Positions 42,956 through 51,659 are shown, counted from the stretch's first letter. The stretch: DNA of 64,000 bases from JAFTYR01 sp964571375 (GCA_964571375.1 CAZNBL010000002.1:5539-69538); one strand, 5' to 3'. Notes: a model not told the origin generated them from the sequence alone. Program-made: numbers and translations.

Positions 42956-43419
42956 GATTTCTTGGATACGGCAAAGCCGAGTTTTTCCAAAGCTGCGACA
43001 AAATCGTCCGGTTCGCTGTAATTGAAGTAAACGCTGGCAAAGCGCATATATGCCACCTTGTCGAGAATTTCGAGCTCGCCAAGGACTAATTCACCGATTC
43101 GCTGCGACTCAATTTCTTTTTCGCCGAAACGAATCTTCTGTTCGATGCGGTCGACTGCAGCTTCGATCGCTGCAGCCGTGACCGGACGCTTGCGAAGAGC
43201 AAGCTCCATCGATTTCAACAGCTTTTCATGGCTGTACGGAACTCGCGTATGCCCGTCCCGCTTCACCACCAGAGGCATACTCAGAGCTACTTTCTCATAA
43301 GTCGTAAAACGACCGAGACAGCTCGGACAGCGTCTGCGGCGGCGAATAGCGTTACCGTCTTCGCTGGCGCGGGAATCAATCACCTGAGTATCAGGGTGCT
43401 TGCAGTACGGGCATTGCAT
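42952..43419 (-). CDS. nrdR: Transcriptional repressor NrdR
   Basis: NrdR is a zinc-ribbon/ATP-cone repressor of ribonucleotide reductase genes. The 155-residue product has paired CxxC zinc ligands (MQCPYC and RCPSC), then an ATP-cone domain (VVKRDGHTRVPYSHEKLLKS). It sits between glyA and ribD, the usual proteobacterial arrangement. Confidence 0.97.
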   Translation of the reverse strand: MQCPYCKHPDTQVIDSRASEDGNAIRRRRRCPSCLGRFTTYEKVALSMPLVVKRDGHTRVPYSHEKLLKSMELALRKRPVTAAAIEAAVDRIEQKIRFGEKEIESQRIGELVLGELEILDKVAYMRFASVYFNYSEPDDFVAALEKLGFAVSKKS

Positions 43420-43442
43420 CTATACGAGTTCCTTTCGTCTCA

Positions 43443-44702
43443 TCAGAAGTAGACCGGGAAACGAGCGGTCAGGCTCTGTACGCGAGCCTTAACATCGGCC
43501 TTAACGGCTTCGTCGTGCGGATTTTCGAGCACGTCGGCGATCAGGTCAGCAACTTCGCGGGCTTCGGCTTCCTTGAAACCGCGGGTTGTCATAGCCGGAG
43601 AACCGAGACGGATACCGCTGGTAACGAAGGGCTTTTCCGGATCGTTCGGGATGGCATTCTTGTTGACTGTAATGCAAACGTCGTGAAGAACGCTTTCAGC
43701 TTCCTTACCGGTGATGTGCTTGGAGCGCAGGTCAACGAGCATGACGTGGCTTTCAGTACGGCCGGAAACGATACGCAGACCGCGCTTTGTCAGCTGATCG
43801 GCCATTGCGGCAGCGTTGATAACAACCTGCTGCTGGTATTCCTTGTATTCCGGAGACAGAGCTTCCTTGAATGCAGCAGCCTTAGCAGCGATAACGTGCA
43901 TGAGCGGGCCGCCCTGGATGCCGGGGAATACACCCATGTTGATCTGCTTTTCAAGGTCGGGACGGCAGAAGATCATGCCGCCGCGCGGACCGCGCAGTGT
44001 CTTGTGGGTTGTTGTTGTAACGATGTCGGCGTACGGGAACGGGCTCGGATAAACGCCTGCGGCGATAAGACCGGCATAGTGAGCCATGTCGACCATCAGG
44101 TATGCACCGACCTTGTGAGCGATGTCAGCAAAGCGCTTGAAATCGATACGCAGGGAGTAAGCGGAAGCACCGGTGATGATCAGCTTGGGCTTGTGTTCTT
44201 CAGCAAGACGTTCGACCTGTTCGTAGTCGATGGCTTCTTCGTCGTTCAGACCGTAGCTGACAACATTGAACCACTTGCCGGACATGTTGAGCTTCATGCC
44301 GTGGGAGAGGTGACCGCCGTCAGCAAGGGACAGACCCATAACGGTGTCGCCGGGGTTCAGAAGGCCGAAGAAGACAGCCATGTTGGCCTGAGCACCGGAG
44401 TGCGGCTGAACGTTGACAGCCATTTCAACGCCGGCGGGCTTACAGAAGATTTCAAGAGCACGGCTCTTAGCGAGACGTTCGACTTCGTCGACGTTTTCGC
44501 AACCGCCGTAGTAACGCTTGCCGGGATAGCCTTCAGCATACTTGTTGGTAAGCTGGCTGCCCTGAGCCTGCATAACAGCAGGAGATGCGTAGTTTTCGCT
44601 GGCGATCAGTTCGATGTGTTCTTCCTGACGGTGGCATTCAGCTGCAATATGCTGATAGAGCTCGGGATCCTTGATTGCGAGCGTATCTTCTTTTTTAAAC
44701 AT
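43443..44702 (-). CDS. glyA: Serine hydroxymethyltransferase
   Basis: GlyA interconverts serine and glycine and supplies one-carbon units as methylene-tetrahydrofolate. The 419-residue PLP enzyme has EEHIELIASENYASPAV, YPGKRYYGGCENVD, and the PLP-lysine motif VTTTTHKTLRGPRGG. AGGAG precedes the ATG at suitable spacing. It heads the unit glyA-nrdR-ribD-ribE and is divergent from erpA. Confidence 0.98.
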   Translation of the reverse strand: MFKKEDTLAIKDPELYQHIAAECHRQEEHIELIASENYASPAVMQAQGSQLTNKYAEGYPGKRYYGGCENVDEVERLAKSRALEIFCKPAGVEMAVNVQPHSGAQANMAVFFGLLNPGDTVMGLSLADGGHLSHGMKLNMSGKWFNVVSYGLNDEEAIDYEQVERLAEEHKPKLIITGASAYSLRIDFKRFADIAHKVGAYLMVDMAHYAGLIAAGVYPSPFPYADIVTTTTHKTLRGPRGGMIFCRPDLEKQINMGVFPGIQGGPLMHVIAAKAAAFKEALSPEYKEYQQQVVINAAAMADQLTKRGLRIVSGRTESHVMLVDLRSKHITGKEAESVLHDVCITVNKNAIPNDPEKPFVTSGIRLGSPAMTTRGFKEAEAREVADLIADVLENPHDEAVKADVKARVQSLTARFPVYF

Positions 44703-44769
44703 GGGTACTCCTACTTAAAACATTTGTAATACTCAGGGCGACTTTATACACCCTTGTGGTTGCGGACTC

Positions 44770-44775
44770 ATTATA
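44770..44775 (-). promoter_or_regulatory. Candidate -10 of the glyA promoter
   Basis: A perfect TATAAT on the minus strand, about 70 bases upstream of the glyA start. No good -35 hexamer lies at 16-18 bases; TTTACA is found 20 bases upstream. No glycine or tetrahydrofolate riboswitch is recognisable in the leader. Confidence 0.4.
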
Positions 44776-44861
44776 GGAAGTATTCGCAGCATCGTTGTAA
44801 AAAAATTAACAATTCGCCGTTTTTACTTTGATTTTGTGCAATATATAAGCAACAGGATAGA

Positions 44862-44867
44862 TATAAT
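44862..44867 (+). promoter_or_regulatory. Candidate -10 of the erpA promoter
   Basis: TATAAT 42 bases before the erpA ATG, in an AT-rich divergent region shared with glyA. The -35 region is weak (no TTGACA-like hexamer at 17 bases), which would suit an activated or iron-sulphur-regulated promoter, but no specific site can be assigned. Confidence 0.45.
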
Positions 44868-44909
44868 CGGCACAACTGCGATTCATTATTATTCTTCAGG
44901 ATTTGCCAA

Positions 44910-45272
44910 ATGACAGATACAACTACAGAAGACATCAAGCTTCCCGAACCGATCGTCTTTACCGATGCAGCAAGCCAGAAGGTTGCTGAACTTATCGAAG
45001 AAGAAGGCAATCCGGCTCTCAAGCTGCGTGTTTTTGTTCAGGGCGGCGGCTGCTCCGGCTTCCAGTACGGTTTCACTTTTGACGAAGCCATCAACGAAGA
45101 CGACTTCGTCATGGAAAAGGCCGGCGTCACCCTGCTGATCGACTCCATGAGCTACCAGTACCTGGTCGGTGCCGAGATCGATTACAAGGAAGACCTCGAA
45201 GGCGCACAGTTCGTTATCAAGAACCCGAACGCCACAACAACCTGCAGCTGCGGTTCCAGCTTCTCGGTATAA
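44910..45272 (+). CDS. erpA: Iron-sulphur cluster insertion protein ErpA
   Basis: ErpA is an A-type carrier that delivers iron-sulphur clusters to apoproteins. The 120-residue product has the HesB fold with the three cluster cysteines: one in QGGGCSGFQYGF and two in the C-terminal CSCGSSF. The acidic N-terminal extension is short. It forms a single-gene unit between a divergent promoter region and a strong terminator. Confidence 0.95.
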   Translation: MTDTTTEDIKLPEPIVFTDAASQKVAELIEEEGNPALKLRVFVQGGGCSGFQYGFTFDEAINEDDFVMEKAGVTLLIDSMSYQYLVGAEIDYKEDLEGAQFVIKNPNATTTCSCGSSFSV

Positions 45273-45295
45273 GAGACGCGTAACACGCACCTAAG

Positions 45296-45331
45296 CAAAA
45301 AGCCTTGAGGATAATGACTCAAGGCTTTTTT
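45296..45331 (+). terminator. Bidirectional terminator between erpA and anmK
   Basis: AAAAAGCCTTGAG and CTCAAGGCTTTTTT form a perfect stem of about 13 bp with an 8-base loop. A- and T-runs on both sides allow it to stop erpA and the convergent anmK. Confidence 0.9.
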
Positions 45332-45347
45332 GCTGTTCACTTACGGA

Positions 45348-46445
45348 TCAAGCCGGATACAAACAACCGAGAATGCGCGCTCCGCGTGCTCCGGTAACCG
45401 ACGGATCATTGCCGCACACCCGATCGACAAAGGCTTTGGCAAGCCAGGCAAAAGCGGCTCCCTCCACATCCTGTGTCGACAAACCCCTCTCATCGGTCAC
45501 TCCTACCGTAAATTCCGGCAGTCTCTGCCGGATTCTTTCCATCAGAAGCGGATTCTGAGAACCGCCGCCGCAGACATAGAGTTCGCGGATGCCGCCGCCG
45601 AGGTTTCTTAATGCTGCTGCAATCGAAACAGCCGTCAGCTCAAGCAATGTTCTTTGAACGTCTTCGGCTTTTTCTTCACCGCTCAGATAGTTCTGAAGCC
45701 AGCCGAGGTTGAAGAGCTCCCTGCCCGTACTCTTCGGCAGAGGACGCGCAAAATAGGGTTCCCTGAGCATTTCGTCGAGCATCGGAACAATCACTTCTCC
45801 CTTTGCCGCCCAACGCCCGTTCTCATCGTATCGGCGTCTCAGATGTTTCTCAATCCAGGCATCCATCAGCATGTTGCCGGGACCGGTGTCGAATCCGATC
45901 AATGCCTCACCGGAGCCGGCAGGAGGCACAACCGTCACGTTGGCGATGCCCCCGATATTAAGGAGTGCCACCGGATGCTCCGATTCAAACCATGCCCGAT
46001 GAAACGCCGGAACCAGGGGAGCGCCCTGACCGCCTGCGGCGATATCTCTGCTTCTGAAATCGACGATCGTATCGATACCGCTTAATTCTGCGAGCAACGC
46101 TCCGTTGATAAGCTGGGTGGTTGCACCCGCTTCGGGACGATGTCGCACCGTCTGACCGTGAGCACCGAGCGCACGGATATCTCCGGGCTTCAGAGAAAGC
46201 TCGGAGAGCAGTTTGCCGACCGCTTCCGCATAAAGCACAGCAATACGGTTTTCGACATACTGTGCCTTTTCTATCTCATTATTTCCCGGACCGCACAGAT
46301 CGAGAATCGCACTTCTGAGATCAGCATCGATTGCCACCGAAGCACTGCCGATTGTCTCGGAAGCTGATTCGGAAAAAGAGACGGCGACGGCATCGACGGC
46401 ATCGACGCTCGTGCCGGACATCAGGCCGATATAAATTTCTGACAT
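45348..46445 (-). CDS. anmK: Anhydro-N-acetylmuramic acid kinase
   Basis: AnmK opens and phosphorylates 1,6-anhydro-MurNAc released during wall turnover, feeding it into recycling. The 365-residue product begins IGLMSGTSVDAVDAV (phosphate loop), and has LNIGGIANVTVVPP and GFDTGPGNMLMDAWI. It is adjacent to the mepM-like endopeptidase, as in many beta- and gammaproteobacteria. The ATG is at 46445. Confidence 0.96.
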   Translation of the reverse strand: MSEIYIGLMSGTSVDAVDAVAVSFSESASETIGSASVAIDADLRSAILDLCGPGNNEIEKAQYVENRIAVLYAEAVGKLLSELSLKPGDIRALGAHGQTVRHRPEAGATTQLINGALLAELSGIDTIVDFRSRDIAAGGQGAPLVPAFHRAWFESEHPVALLNIGGIANVTVVPPAGSGEALIGFDTGPGNMLMDAWIEKHLRRRYDENGRWAAKGEVIVPMLDEMLREPYFARPLPKSTGRELFNLGWLQNYLSGEEKAEDVQRTLLELTAVSIAAALRNLGGGIRELYVCGGGSQNPLLMERIRQRLPEFTVGVTDERGLSTQDVEGAAFAWLAKAFVDRVCGNDPSVTGARGARILGCLYPA

Positions 46446-46447
46446 AA

Positions 46448-46475
46448 CAACAAAAAGGCTCCGCGAAGGAGCCTT
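46448..46475 (-). terminator. Terminator after the M23 peptidase gene
   Basis: AAGGCTCC and GGAGCCTT form an 8-bp stem with a five-base loop, followed on the minus strand by TTTGTTGTT, which runs into the anmK start codon. anmK therefore probably has its own promoter or relies on read-through. Confidence 0.8.
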
Positions 46476-46486
46476 GGTTTTCCTAA

Positions 46487-47824
46487 TTAAGGGGTAGTTA
46501 CCGTCTCGGTACTCTGAGCCAAATGCAGTTTGCCGAGAAGCGCGAGCTGACGCTTGAGCGGAGCGATCGCGACCTGGTACTGAACCAGGCTTTCCTTAGC
46601 AATACCGTCTTCGGTCGGAAGTTCGGCGGTCATCGGGTTGATCTGCTTGCCGTCCTTCTTGAGTTCGTAGTGCAGATGCGGACCGGTTACAAGGCCGGTA
46701 CGACCGACGTAACCGATAAGCTCGCCCTTCTTAACCTTTCTGCCGACAGCCATTCCCTTGGCATAGCGGCTCATGTGCGCATAAATGGACTCATAGCCGT
46801 TGCCGTGGTTGATACAGAGCCAGTAACCGTAACCGCGTCTCTGATAACGCTTGTACTTGATAACACCGTCGCTCGAAGCATAAATCGGAGTACCGGTCGG
46901 AGCGCCGAGGTCCACACCCCAGTGCGGACGCAGTTTACCGGTCACCGGATGACGTCTGACCTGATTGAAAGCAGAAGTCACGCGTGCGGCAGTCGGCATA
47001 CGGATGAATGTCTGTTCGTTGCTGTCGCCCTTGCTGTTGAAGTAGCCGGAGACATCGTCGCCTTCGAACCAATAGGCATCGATCAGATCGCCCTTGTTGT
47101 AGAACTCCATCGCAAGGAGTCTGCCGGCACCGAGATCGGCACCGTCAAGCTGACGTCTCTCATAAACAACGCTGAAGCTGTCGTTCTTGGCGATATCCTT
47201 CTTCAGATCGAGCTTGTTGCCGAGCTGCTGCTTGACCTGTGCAAGCACATTGGCAGGAATCTTGGCTTCGCGGCCGGCTTCTTCGAGCGTGGTGCTGATC
47301 ACTCCGCTCGCAGCTACTGCATGCACGTCGAATGCCACGGTCTTATTACCGTGTGTGAAACGGTCTTTTACGGTCGGGCGGGAGACGTGATAGAAAGAAA
47401 TATCCTTGGAAAGAACATCGGTCGGACGCAGAATACGGACCGAAAGTACCTTGCCTTCGGGGGTAAGGCGGGCCTGAACGGTACGGCCGATATGAAGTCT
47501 TGCGAATGCGTTGGAGCGTACGGGACGGATATTGTTGACGTAGTTAATAAACTTTCTGTCGTTGATGCCCAGACGCTTGAATACGGTATTGCTGGTGTCT
47601 TTCGGCTGGATCTTGGTTTCGGTGAACACGTGATCCATTTCACTTGCCCAACGCTCGATGAGATTTCCGAGATCCACTTCACCGGCTTTTTCGAGGACAG
47701 TATTCCCGGCATGCTTGGCCGGCGCAATATCAGCGGCGGCGAATGCCAATTGGGATGCCGTCGCTACGGCTGCAACAAAAAATGCGCACGTAATCTGACG
47801 CCATTGAAAATTCAGAATGTTCAA
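46487..47824 (-). CDS. M23 peptidoglycan endopeptidase, MepM-like
   Basis: A periplasmic zinc metallopeptidase likely to cut peptidoglycan crosslinks to allow growth. The 445-residue product has a signal peptide (to about residue 30), a middle region of the OapA/LysM-like kind typical of MepM, and a C-terminal M23 domain with zinc and catalytic motifs HWGVDLGAPTG, IYAHMSRYA and GPHLHYEL. Synteny anmK-mepM-tyrS is classical. Substrate specificity is inferred. Confidence 0.93.
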   Translation of the reverse strand: MNILNFQWRQITCAFFVAAVATASQLAFAAADIAPAKHAGNTVLEKAGEVDLGNLIERWASEMDHVFTETKIQPKDTSNTVFKRLGINDRKFINYVNNIRPVRSNAFARLHIGRTVQARLTPEGKVLSVRILRPTDVLSKDISFYHVSRPTVKDRFTHGNKTVAFDVHAVAASGVISTTLEEAGREAKIPANVLAQVKQQLGNKLDLKKDIAKNDSFSVVYERRQLDGADLGAGRLLAMEFYNKGDLIDAYWFEGDDVSGYFNSKGDSNEQTFIRMPTAARVTSAFNQVRRHPVTGKLRPHWGVDLGAPTGTPIYASSDGVIKYKRYQRRGYGYWLCINHGNGYESIYAHMSRYAKGMAVGRKVKKGELIGYVGRTGLVTGPHLHYELKKDGKQINPMTAELPTEDGIAKESLVQYQVAIAPLKRQLALLGKLHLAQSTETVTTP

Positions 47825-48025
47825 GGTTCTGCTCTCAGTTAATCGATAGAAACCGCTGAAAAATAAGCAACAGCATGAACCGATGCGAACAAATCAGCAC
47901 ATCTCATATAAAATGGGAAACAGTCTATAAAGACTTAATTCCTGAGGTGAATCTTTAAAATTATAGGTGATTTCACTCATCTGCACCTCGGTAGAAACGA
48001 TTCCCTTATTTTCGGATGTAATGAA

Positions 48026-49279
48026 ATGTCAGATACAGCAGTAGAAGAAAAGAAGTACCCGGTCACACCCGAGGTCAAAAGCGCAATGGCTCTTATCAAA
48101 CGAGGCATTGACACTCTCCTGATGGAAGATGATCTCGAACAGAAACTGGCTCGGTCTGCTGCCACAGGCAAGCCGCTGCGCATCAAGCTCGGCCTTGACC
48201 CCACAGCTCCTGATATTCACCTCGGCCACACTGTCGTCCTCAACAAGCTCCGCCAGTTCCAGGACCTCGGCCACAAGGTGATCTTCCTGATCGGTGACTT
48301 CACCAGTGCTATCGGCGACCCGTCCGGCCGCAACACAACCCGTCCGCCGCTTACACGCGAACAGATCGAAAACAATGCCAAGACCTATCTGGACCAGGCC
48401 GCTCTCGTTCTCGACCGTGAAAAGACAGAAGTCCGCTATAACTCCGAATGGACCAATAAGCTCGGCGCCGACGGCCTGATCAAACTGGCTTCCCGCTACA
48501 CACTCGCCCGTCTGCTCGAACGTGACGATTTCGCAAAGCGCTACGCTGAAAACGCTCCGATCGCCATGCACGAACTCATCTACCCGCTCATGCAGGGTTA
48601 TGACTCCGTAGCTCTTGAAAGCGACGTCGAACTCGGCGGTTCCGACCAGCGCTTCAACCTGCTCGTCGGTCGCGAACTTCAGCGTCAGTACGGCCAGGAA
48701 CCGCAGTGCATCCTGACAATGCCGCTGCTGGTCGGTCTCGACGGCGTCAACAAGATGAGCAAGTCCAAGCACAACTACATCGGCATCACTGACGAACCGA
48801 ACGAAATGTTCGGCAAGGTCATGTCCATCTCCGACGACCTGATGTGGAACTGGTACGACCTCCTCTCCCTTAAGAGCAACGAAGAAATCGCTCAGATCAA
48901 GGAAGAATGCGCCAACGGCAGAAACCCGCGCGACGCCAAGGTTCTGCTTGCTAAGGAAATCGTCGAACGCTTCCACAACAAGGACGCTGCCGACAAGGCC
49001 GAAGCCGAATTCAACAACCGCTTCCGCAACGGTGCTGTTCCGGAAAACATTCCTGAAGTTAAGCTCGTCTGCACAGCCGAAGGCCTCAGCCTGCCGAAGT
49101 TCATCAAGGACGCCGGTCTTGCTCCGTCCTCTGCCGAAGCTACCCGCAATGTCGAACAGGGCGGCGTACACCTCAACGGCGAACGTATCAGCGACCGCAA
49201 GCACAAGGTTATGCCGGGCGAATACGTTCTTCAGGTCGGCAAGCGCAAGTGGGCACGCGTCTTCCTGACAGCGGAGTAA
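48026..49279 (+). CDS. tyrS: Tyrosyl-tRNA synthetase
   Basis: TyrS charges tRNA-Tyr. The 417-residue class I enzyme has the HIGH-type motif HLGHTVVLNKL, the KMSKS motif in NKMSKSKHNYIG, and a C-terminal S4 RNA-binding domain (GGVHLNGERISDRKHKVMPG). The ATG at 48026 fits homologues. It starts a plus-strand unit with dtd four bases downstream. Codons ending in C are favoured strongly, consistent with high expression. Confidence 0.98.
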   Translation: MSDTAVEEKKYPVTPEVKSAMALIKRGIDTLLMEDDLEQKLARSAATGKPLRIKLGLDPTAPDIHLGHTVVLNKLRQFQDLGHKVIFLIGDFTSAIGDPSGRNTTRPPLTREQIENNAKTYLDQAALVLDREKTEVRYNSEWTNKLGADGLIKLASRYTLARLLERDDFAKRYAENAPIAMHELIYPLMQGYDSVALESDVELGGSDQRFNLLVGRELQRQYGQEPQCILTMPLLVGLDGVNKMSKSKHNYIGITDEPNEMFGKVMSISDDLMWNWYDLLSLKSNEEIAQIKEECANGRNPRDAKVLLAKEIVERFHNKDAADKAEAEFNNRFRNGAVPENIPEVKLVCTAEGLSLPKFIKDAGLAPSSAEATRNVEQGGVHLNGERISDRKHKVMPGEYVLQVGKRKWARVFLTAE

Positions 49280-49283
49280 TCCC

Positions 49284-49739
49284 ATGATTGCCCTTCTGCA
49301 GCGTGTCTCCGAGGCCTCCTGCGTTGCCGACAGCACTCTTTCGGGTGCTATCGGCAAGGGTTTGCTGCTTCTTGTCTGCGCCCAAAGAGAAGACAACGAA
49401 GCCAACGCCAGAGCTCTGGCTCAGAAGGTGCTCAAGTACCGTGTATTCACGGATGAAAACGGCAAGATGAACCTTAGCGTGCAGGACGTTCAGGGCGGCA
49501 TCCTTGCGGTTTCTCAATTTACGCTTGCTGCCGATACCGGCAGCGGCACCCGTGCAAGCTTTACTCCGGCAGCAGAGCCCGTCCTGGCCGAACACCTCTA
49601 TGAGGTATTCGTCGACGAGCTCCGCCGCAGCGGCCTTCAGATTGAGACCGGCGTGTTCGGCGCCCATATGAAGGTATCTCTGGTCAATGACGGACCTGTC
49701 ACCTTCTGGCTTCAGGTTCCGAAACGAACAGGCAACTGA
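49284..49739 (+). CDS. dtd: D-aminoacyl-tRNA deacylase
   Basis: Dtd removes D-amino acids mis-attached to tRNA. The 151-residue product has the catalytic SQFTLAADT motif and the NDGPVTFWL segment with the cross-subunit Gly-Pro element. It is directly downstream of tyrS, which is meaningful because D-Tyr-tRNA is its best-known substrate. The ATG at 49284 is within four bases of the tyrS stop, suggesting coupling. Confidence 0.97.
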   Translation: MIALLQRVSEASCVADSTLSGAIGKGLLLLVCAQREDNEANARALAQKVLKYRVFTDENGKMNLSVQDVQGGILAVSQFTLAADTGSGTRASFTPAAEPVLAEHLYEVFVDELRRSGLQIETGVFGAHMKVSLVNDGPVTFWLQVPKRTGN

Positions 49740-49766
49740 TCGATTTCGGTGTAAAGGAGAACAAAG

Positions 49767-50420
49767 ATGGAAAGTATTTTTCGAGTTTGGAGCGATTCCT
49801 TTGCGGACGGACAACGAGTTCCCGAAGGCTTTGCTTATGCAAAAATTGACCTGACTCAGCAGGATAAAACAGTTCCCGCAGGCAACCGTAATCCTCAGAT
49901 TTCCTGGTCTACACCTCCGCTCGGCACTCAGAGTCTGATTCTGCTCTGCGAAGACTTCGATGTTCCCGCAGACTTCTCTGTCGCCAACGTCGAAGGAGTG
50001 ACGATTCCGAAGGATGCTCCGCGTACAAACTTCACCCATTGGGTGCTTGTCGACATTTCTCCCGAAGAGCCCTGCATCGATGCAGGAACACTCTCCAAGG
50101 GCATTGTCAGCCGCGGCAAAAGAGGTCCTGCATGCGCCAACGGCATGCGTCAGGGTCTCAATGACTACACTGCGGCCTTCGCCGACGATCCCGAGATGAG
50201 CGGCCGTTATTACGGCTACGACGGCCCCTGCCCTCCGTGGAACGACGAACGTATTCACAACTATGTGTTTACCGTCTACGCCGTCGACTTCCCGCTTCTG
50301 CCGATTGAAGGCGATTTCACCTGCGATGACGTCAAAGCTGCAATGGAAGGCCATATCCTTGCGAGCGGCACAATTACAGGCACCTATACACTCAATCCGG
50401 CTCTGGTCCATCACTCGTAA
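49767..50420 (+). CDS. YbhB/YbcL-family PEBP-like protein
   Basis: A 217-residue phosphatidylethanolamine-binding-protein (Raf kinase inhibitor-like) family member. It has NRNPQISWSTPP, the ligand-pocket segments CEDFDVP and NFTHWVLVDI, and YYGYDGPCPPWNDERIHNYVF, all typical. There is no signal peptide, so it is cytoplasmic like E. coli YbhB. AAGGAG precedes the ATG. Function of bacterial members is not well defined. It is the third gene after tyrS-dtd and ends before a terminator. Confidence 0.92.
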   Translation: MESIFRVWSDSFADGQRVPEGFAYAKIDLTQQDKTVPAGNRNPQISWSTPPLGTQSLILLCEDFDVPADFSVANVEGVTIPKDAPRTNFTHWVLVDISPEEPCIDAGTLSKGIVSRGKRGPACANGMRQGLNDYTAAFADDPEMSGRYYGYDGPCPPWNDERIHNYVFTVYAVDFPLLPIEGDFTCDDVKAAMEGHILASGTITGTYTLNPALVHHS

Positions 50421-50446
50421 GAACGCGAACCCAGGAAACGACAAAA

Positions 50447-50483
50447 CCCCTGTTGCGGATAAAAAGCGCAGCAGGGGATTTTT
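50447..50483 (+). terminator. Terminator after the PEBP gene
   Basis: CCCCTGTTGCG and CGCAGCAGGGG form an 11-bp stem (one G-U pair) with a 9-base loop, followed by ATTTTTG. A second small hairpin, CCGGAGAAAAACTCCGG, follows at 50489-50505. Confidence 0.85.
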
Positions 50484-50511
50484 GTTGTCCGGAGAAAAAC
50501 TCCGGAAAAGC

Positions 50512-50538
50512 AAAAAGCCGCCGAAGCGGCGGCTTTTT
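50512..50538 (-). terminator. Terminator after rpsI
   Basis: AAAAAGCCGCCG and CGGCGGCTTTTT form a perfect 12-bp stem with a three-base loop and T-runs on both strands. It serves rpsI on the minus strand and backs up the preceding plus-strand terminator. Confidence 0.9.
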
Positions 50539-50568
50539 GTATCGAAGACAGAATCTTCTGCGTTGAAA

Positions 50569-50961
50569 TTAACGCTTGGAGAACTGCTTACGACGGCGTG
50601 CCTTGCGGAGACCAACCTTCTTACGTTCGACTTCGCGAGCGTCGCGAGTAACGAGGCCAGCAGCAGACAGAGTCGGCTTGAGGGCTGCATCGTAGTCGAT
50701 CAGAGCACGTGTGATACCGTGACGGATAGCGCCGGCCTGACCGGATTCGCCGCCACCGCAAACATTGACCATGATGTCGAATGTTTCAGTGTTCTGAGTC
50801 AGTTCGAGCGGCTGACGAATCACCATGCGACCTGTTTCGCGGTGAATGTAAGCTTCAAGGGAACGACCGTTAATAGTGATCTTGCCTGTGCCGCGCTTCA
50901 TGAAAACACGAGCAACAGAGCTCTTACGACGGCCTGTGCCGTAGTTGTAAATACCAATCAT
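50569..50961 (-). CDS. rpsI: Ribosomal protein S9
   Basis: Small-subunit protein S9, whose C-terminal tail reaches the P-site tRNA. From the ATG at 50961 it has 130 residues, identical in length to E. coli S9, beginning IGIYNYGTGRRKSSVARVF and ending in the basic RRKQFSKR tail. The longer open frame runs into rplM and is not used. It follows rplM by one base as usual. Confidence 0.98.
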   Translation of the reverse strand: MIGIYNYGTGRRKSSVARVFMKRGTGKITINGRSLEAYIHRETGRMVIRQPLELTQNTETFDIMVNVCGGGESGQAGAIRHGITRALIDYDAALKPTLSAAGLVTRDAREVERKKVGLRKARRRKQFSKR

Positions 50962-50962
50962 G

Positions 50963-51391
50963 TTAGATCTCGAGCTGTTTGGGTTGCTGGGCGGCATGCG
51001 GATGTTCGTTGCCGGCATAGACGAAGAGTTTCTTGATCATTGCATAACCAAGGGGGCCCTTCGGAAGCATACCCTTGACAGCGATTTCAAGAGCACGACC
51101 CGGATGCTTTTCCTGCATCTTGCGGAATGTTGTTTCATAGATACCGCCGGGGTAGCCAGAGTGACGGTAGTAGCGCTTGTCTTCGGGCTTGTTGGCAGTC
51201 ATAACCAGCTTTTCAGCGTTGACAACAACAATGTAATCGCCCGTATCAACGTGCGGTGTGTATTCAGGCTTGTTCTTGCCACGGAGTCTGAGAGCGATTT
51301 CAGCGGCAAGGCGACCAACAACCATATCGGTTGCGTCAACCACATACCATTCACGCTTCACTTCAAGCGGCTTAGCCGAGAAGGTCTTCAT
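50963..51391 (-). CDS. rplM: Ribosomal protein L13
   Basis: Large-subunit protein L13. The 142-residue product (same length as E. coli L13) has the start MKTFSAKPLEVKREWYVVDA and motifs GDYIVVVNAEKL and RMLPKGPLG-like GMLPKGPLGYAM. It heads the rplM-rpsI operon, preceded by a 140-base leader with a good promoter and a hairpin close to the ribosome site (AGGTGAAACGTA before the ATG). Confidence 0.98.
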   Translation of the reverse strand: MKTFSAKPLEVKREWYVVDATDMVVGRLAAEIALRLRGKNKPEYTPHVDTGDYIVVVNAEKLVMTANKPEDKRYYRHSGYPGGIYETTFRKMQEKHPGRALEIAVKGMLPKGPLGYAMIKKLFVYAGNEHPHAAQQPKQLEI

Positions 51392-51411
51392 TACGTTTCA
51401 CCTATAAATGC

Positions 51412-51428
51412 GGCGCACTTTATGCGCC
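51412..51428 (-). promoter_or_regulatory. Hairpin in the rplM leader
   Basis: GGCGCA-TAAAG-TGCGCC (minus strand) forms a 6-bp GC-rich stem that ends about 20 bases before the rplM ATG, just ahead of AGGTG. In E. coli L13 represses its own mRNA through the leader, so a translational operator is plausible here; that role is inference. Confidence 0.45.
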
Positions 51429-51529
51429 CATAAATAACCTAAGTCCGTTCCGGATTGGAGATCGGACAAACATAAATACTACGGAACGAGCATTGACGAA
51501 AGGACAACGCTCCAACAGAGAGGGTACGC

Positions 51530-51559
51530 ATTATACACAAAAACAATTGTTCCGCGCAA
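51530..51559 (-). promoter_or_regulatory. Sigma-70 promoter of rplM-rpsI
   Basis: TTGCGC (51559-51554) and a perfect TATAAT (51535-51530) are 18 bases apart on the minus strand, with TGTG directly before the -10 as in extended -10 promoters. Confidence 0.8.
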
Positions 51560-51603
51560 ATGCACACACATCACAACTGAATGTTTTTGCAAATGAATCT
51601 TGC

Positions 51604-51636
51604 AAAAAGACCCCTGTAAATTTCAGAGGTCTTTTT
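51604..51636 (-). terminator. Terminator after the GlpD-like gene
   Basis: AAAAAGACCCCTG and CAGAGGTCTTTTT pair over 13 positions with one mismatch around a 7-base loop, with T-runs on the minus strand. It separates the GlpD-like gene from the rplM promoter. Confidence 0.85.
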
Positions 51637-51659
51637 CAGACCATCCGGTTGTTTCTGTT

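Noticed and set aside
44703..44909. Glycine or tetrahydrofolate riboswitch before glyA
   Set aside because: The leader is under 70 bases from the candidate -10 and shows none of the conserved cores of either riboswitch.
47944..47989. Possible structured tyrS leader (GAGGTG pairing with CACCTC across about 34 bases)
   Set aside because: Only 6-7 bp with a large loop and no T-run; no T-box or other known leader motif. Too weak to annotate.
49209..50690. 493-codon minus-strand frame opposite dtd and the PEBP gene
   Set aside because: Shadow of two clearly identified plus-strand genes and runs through two terminators.
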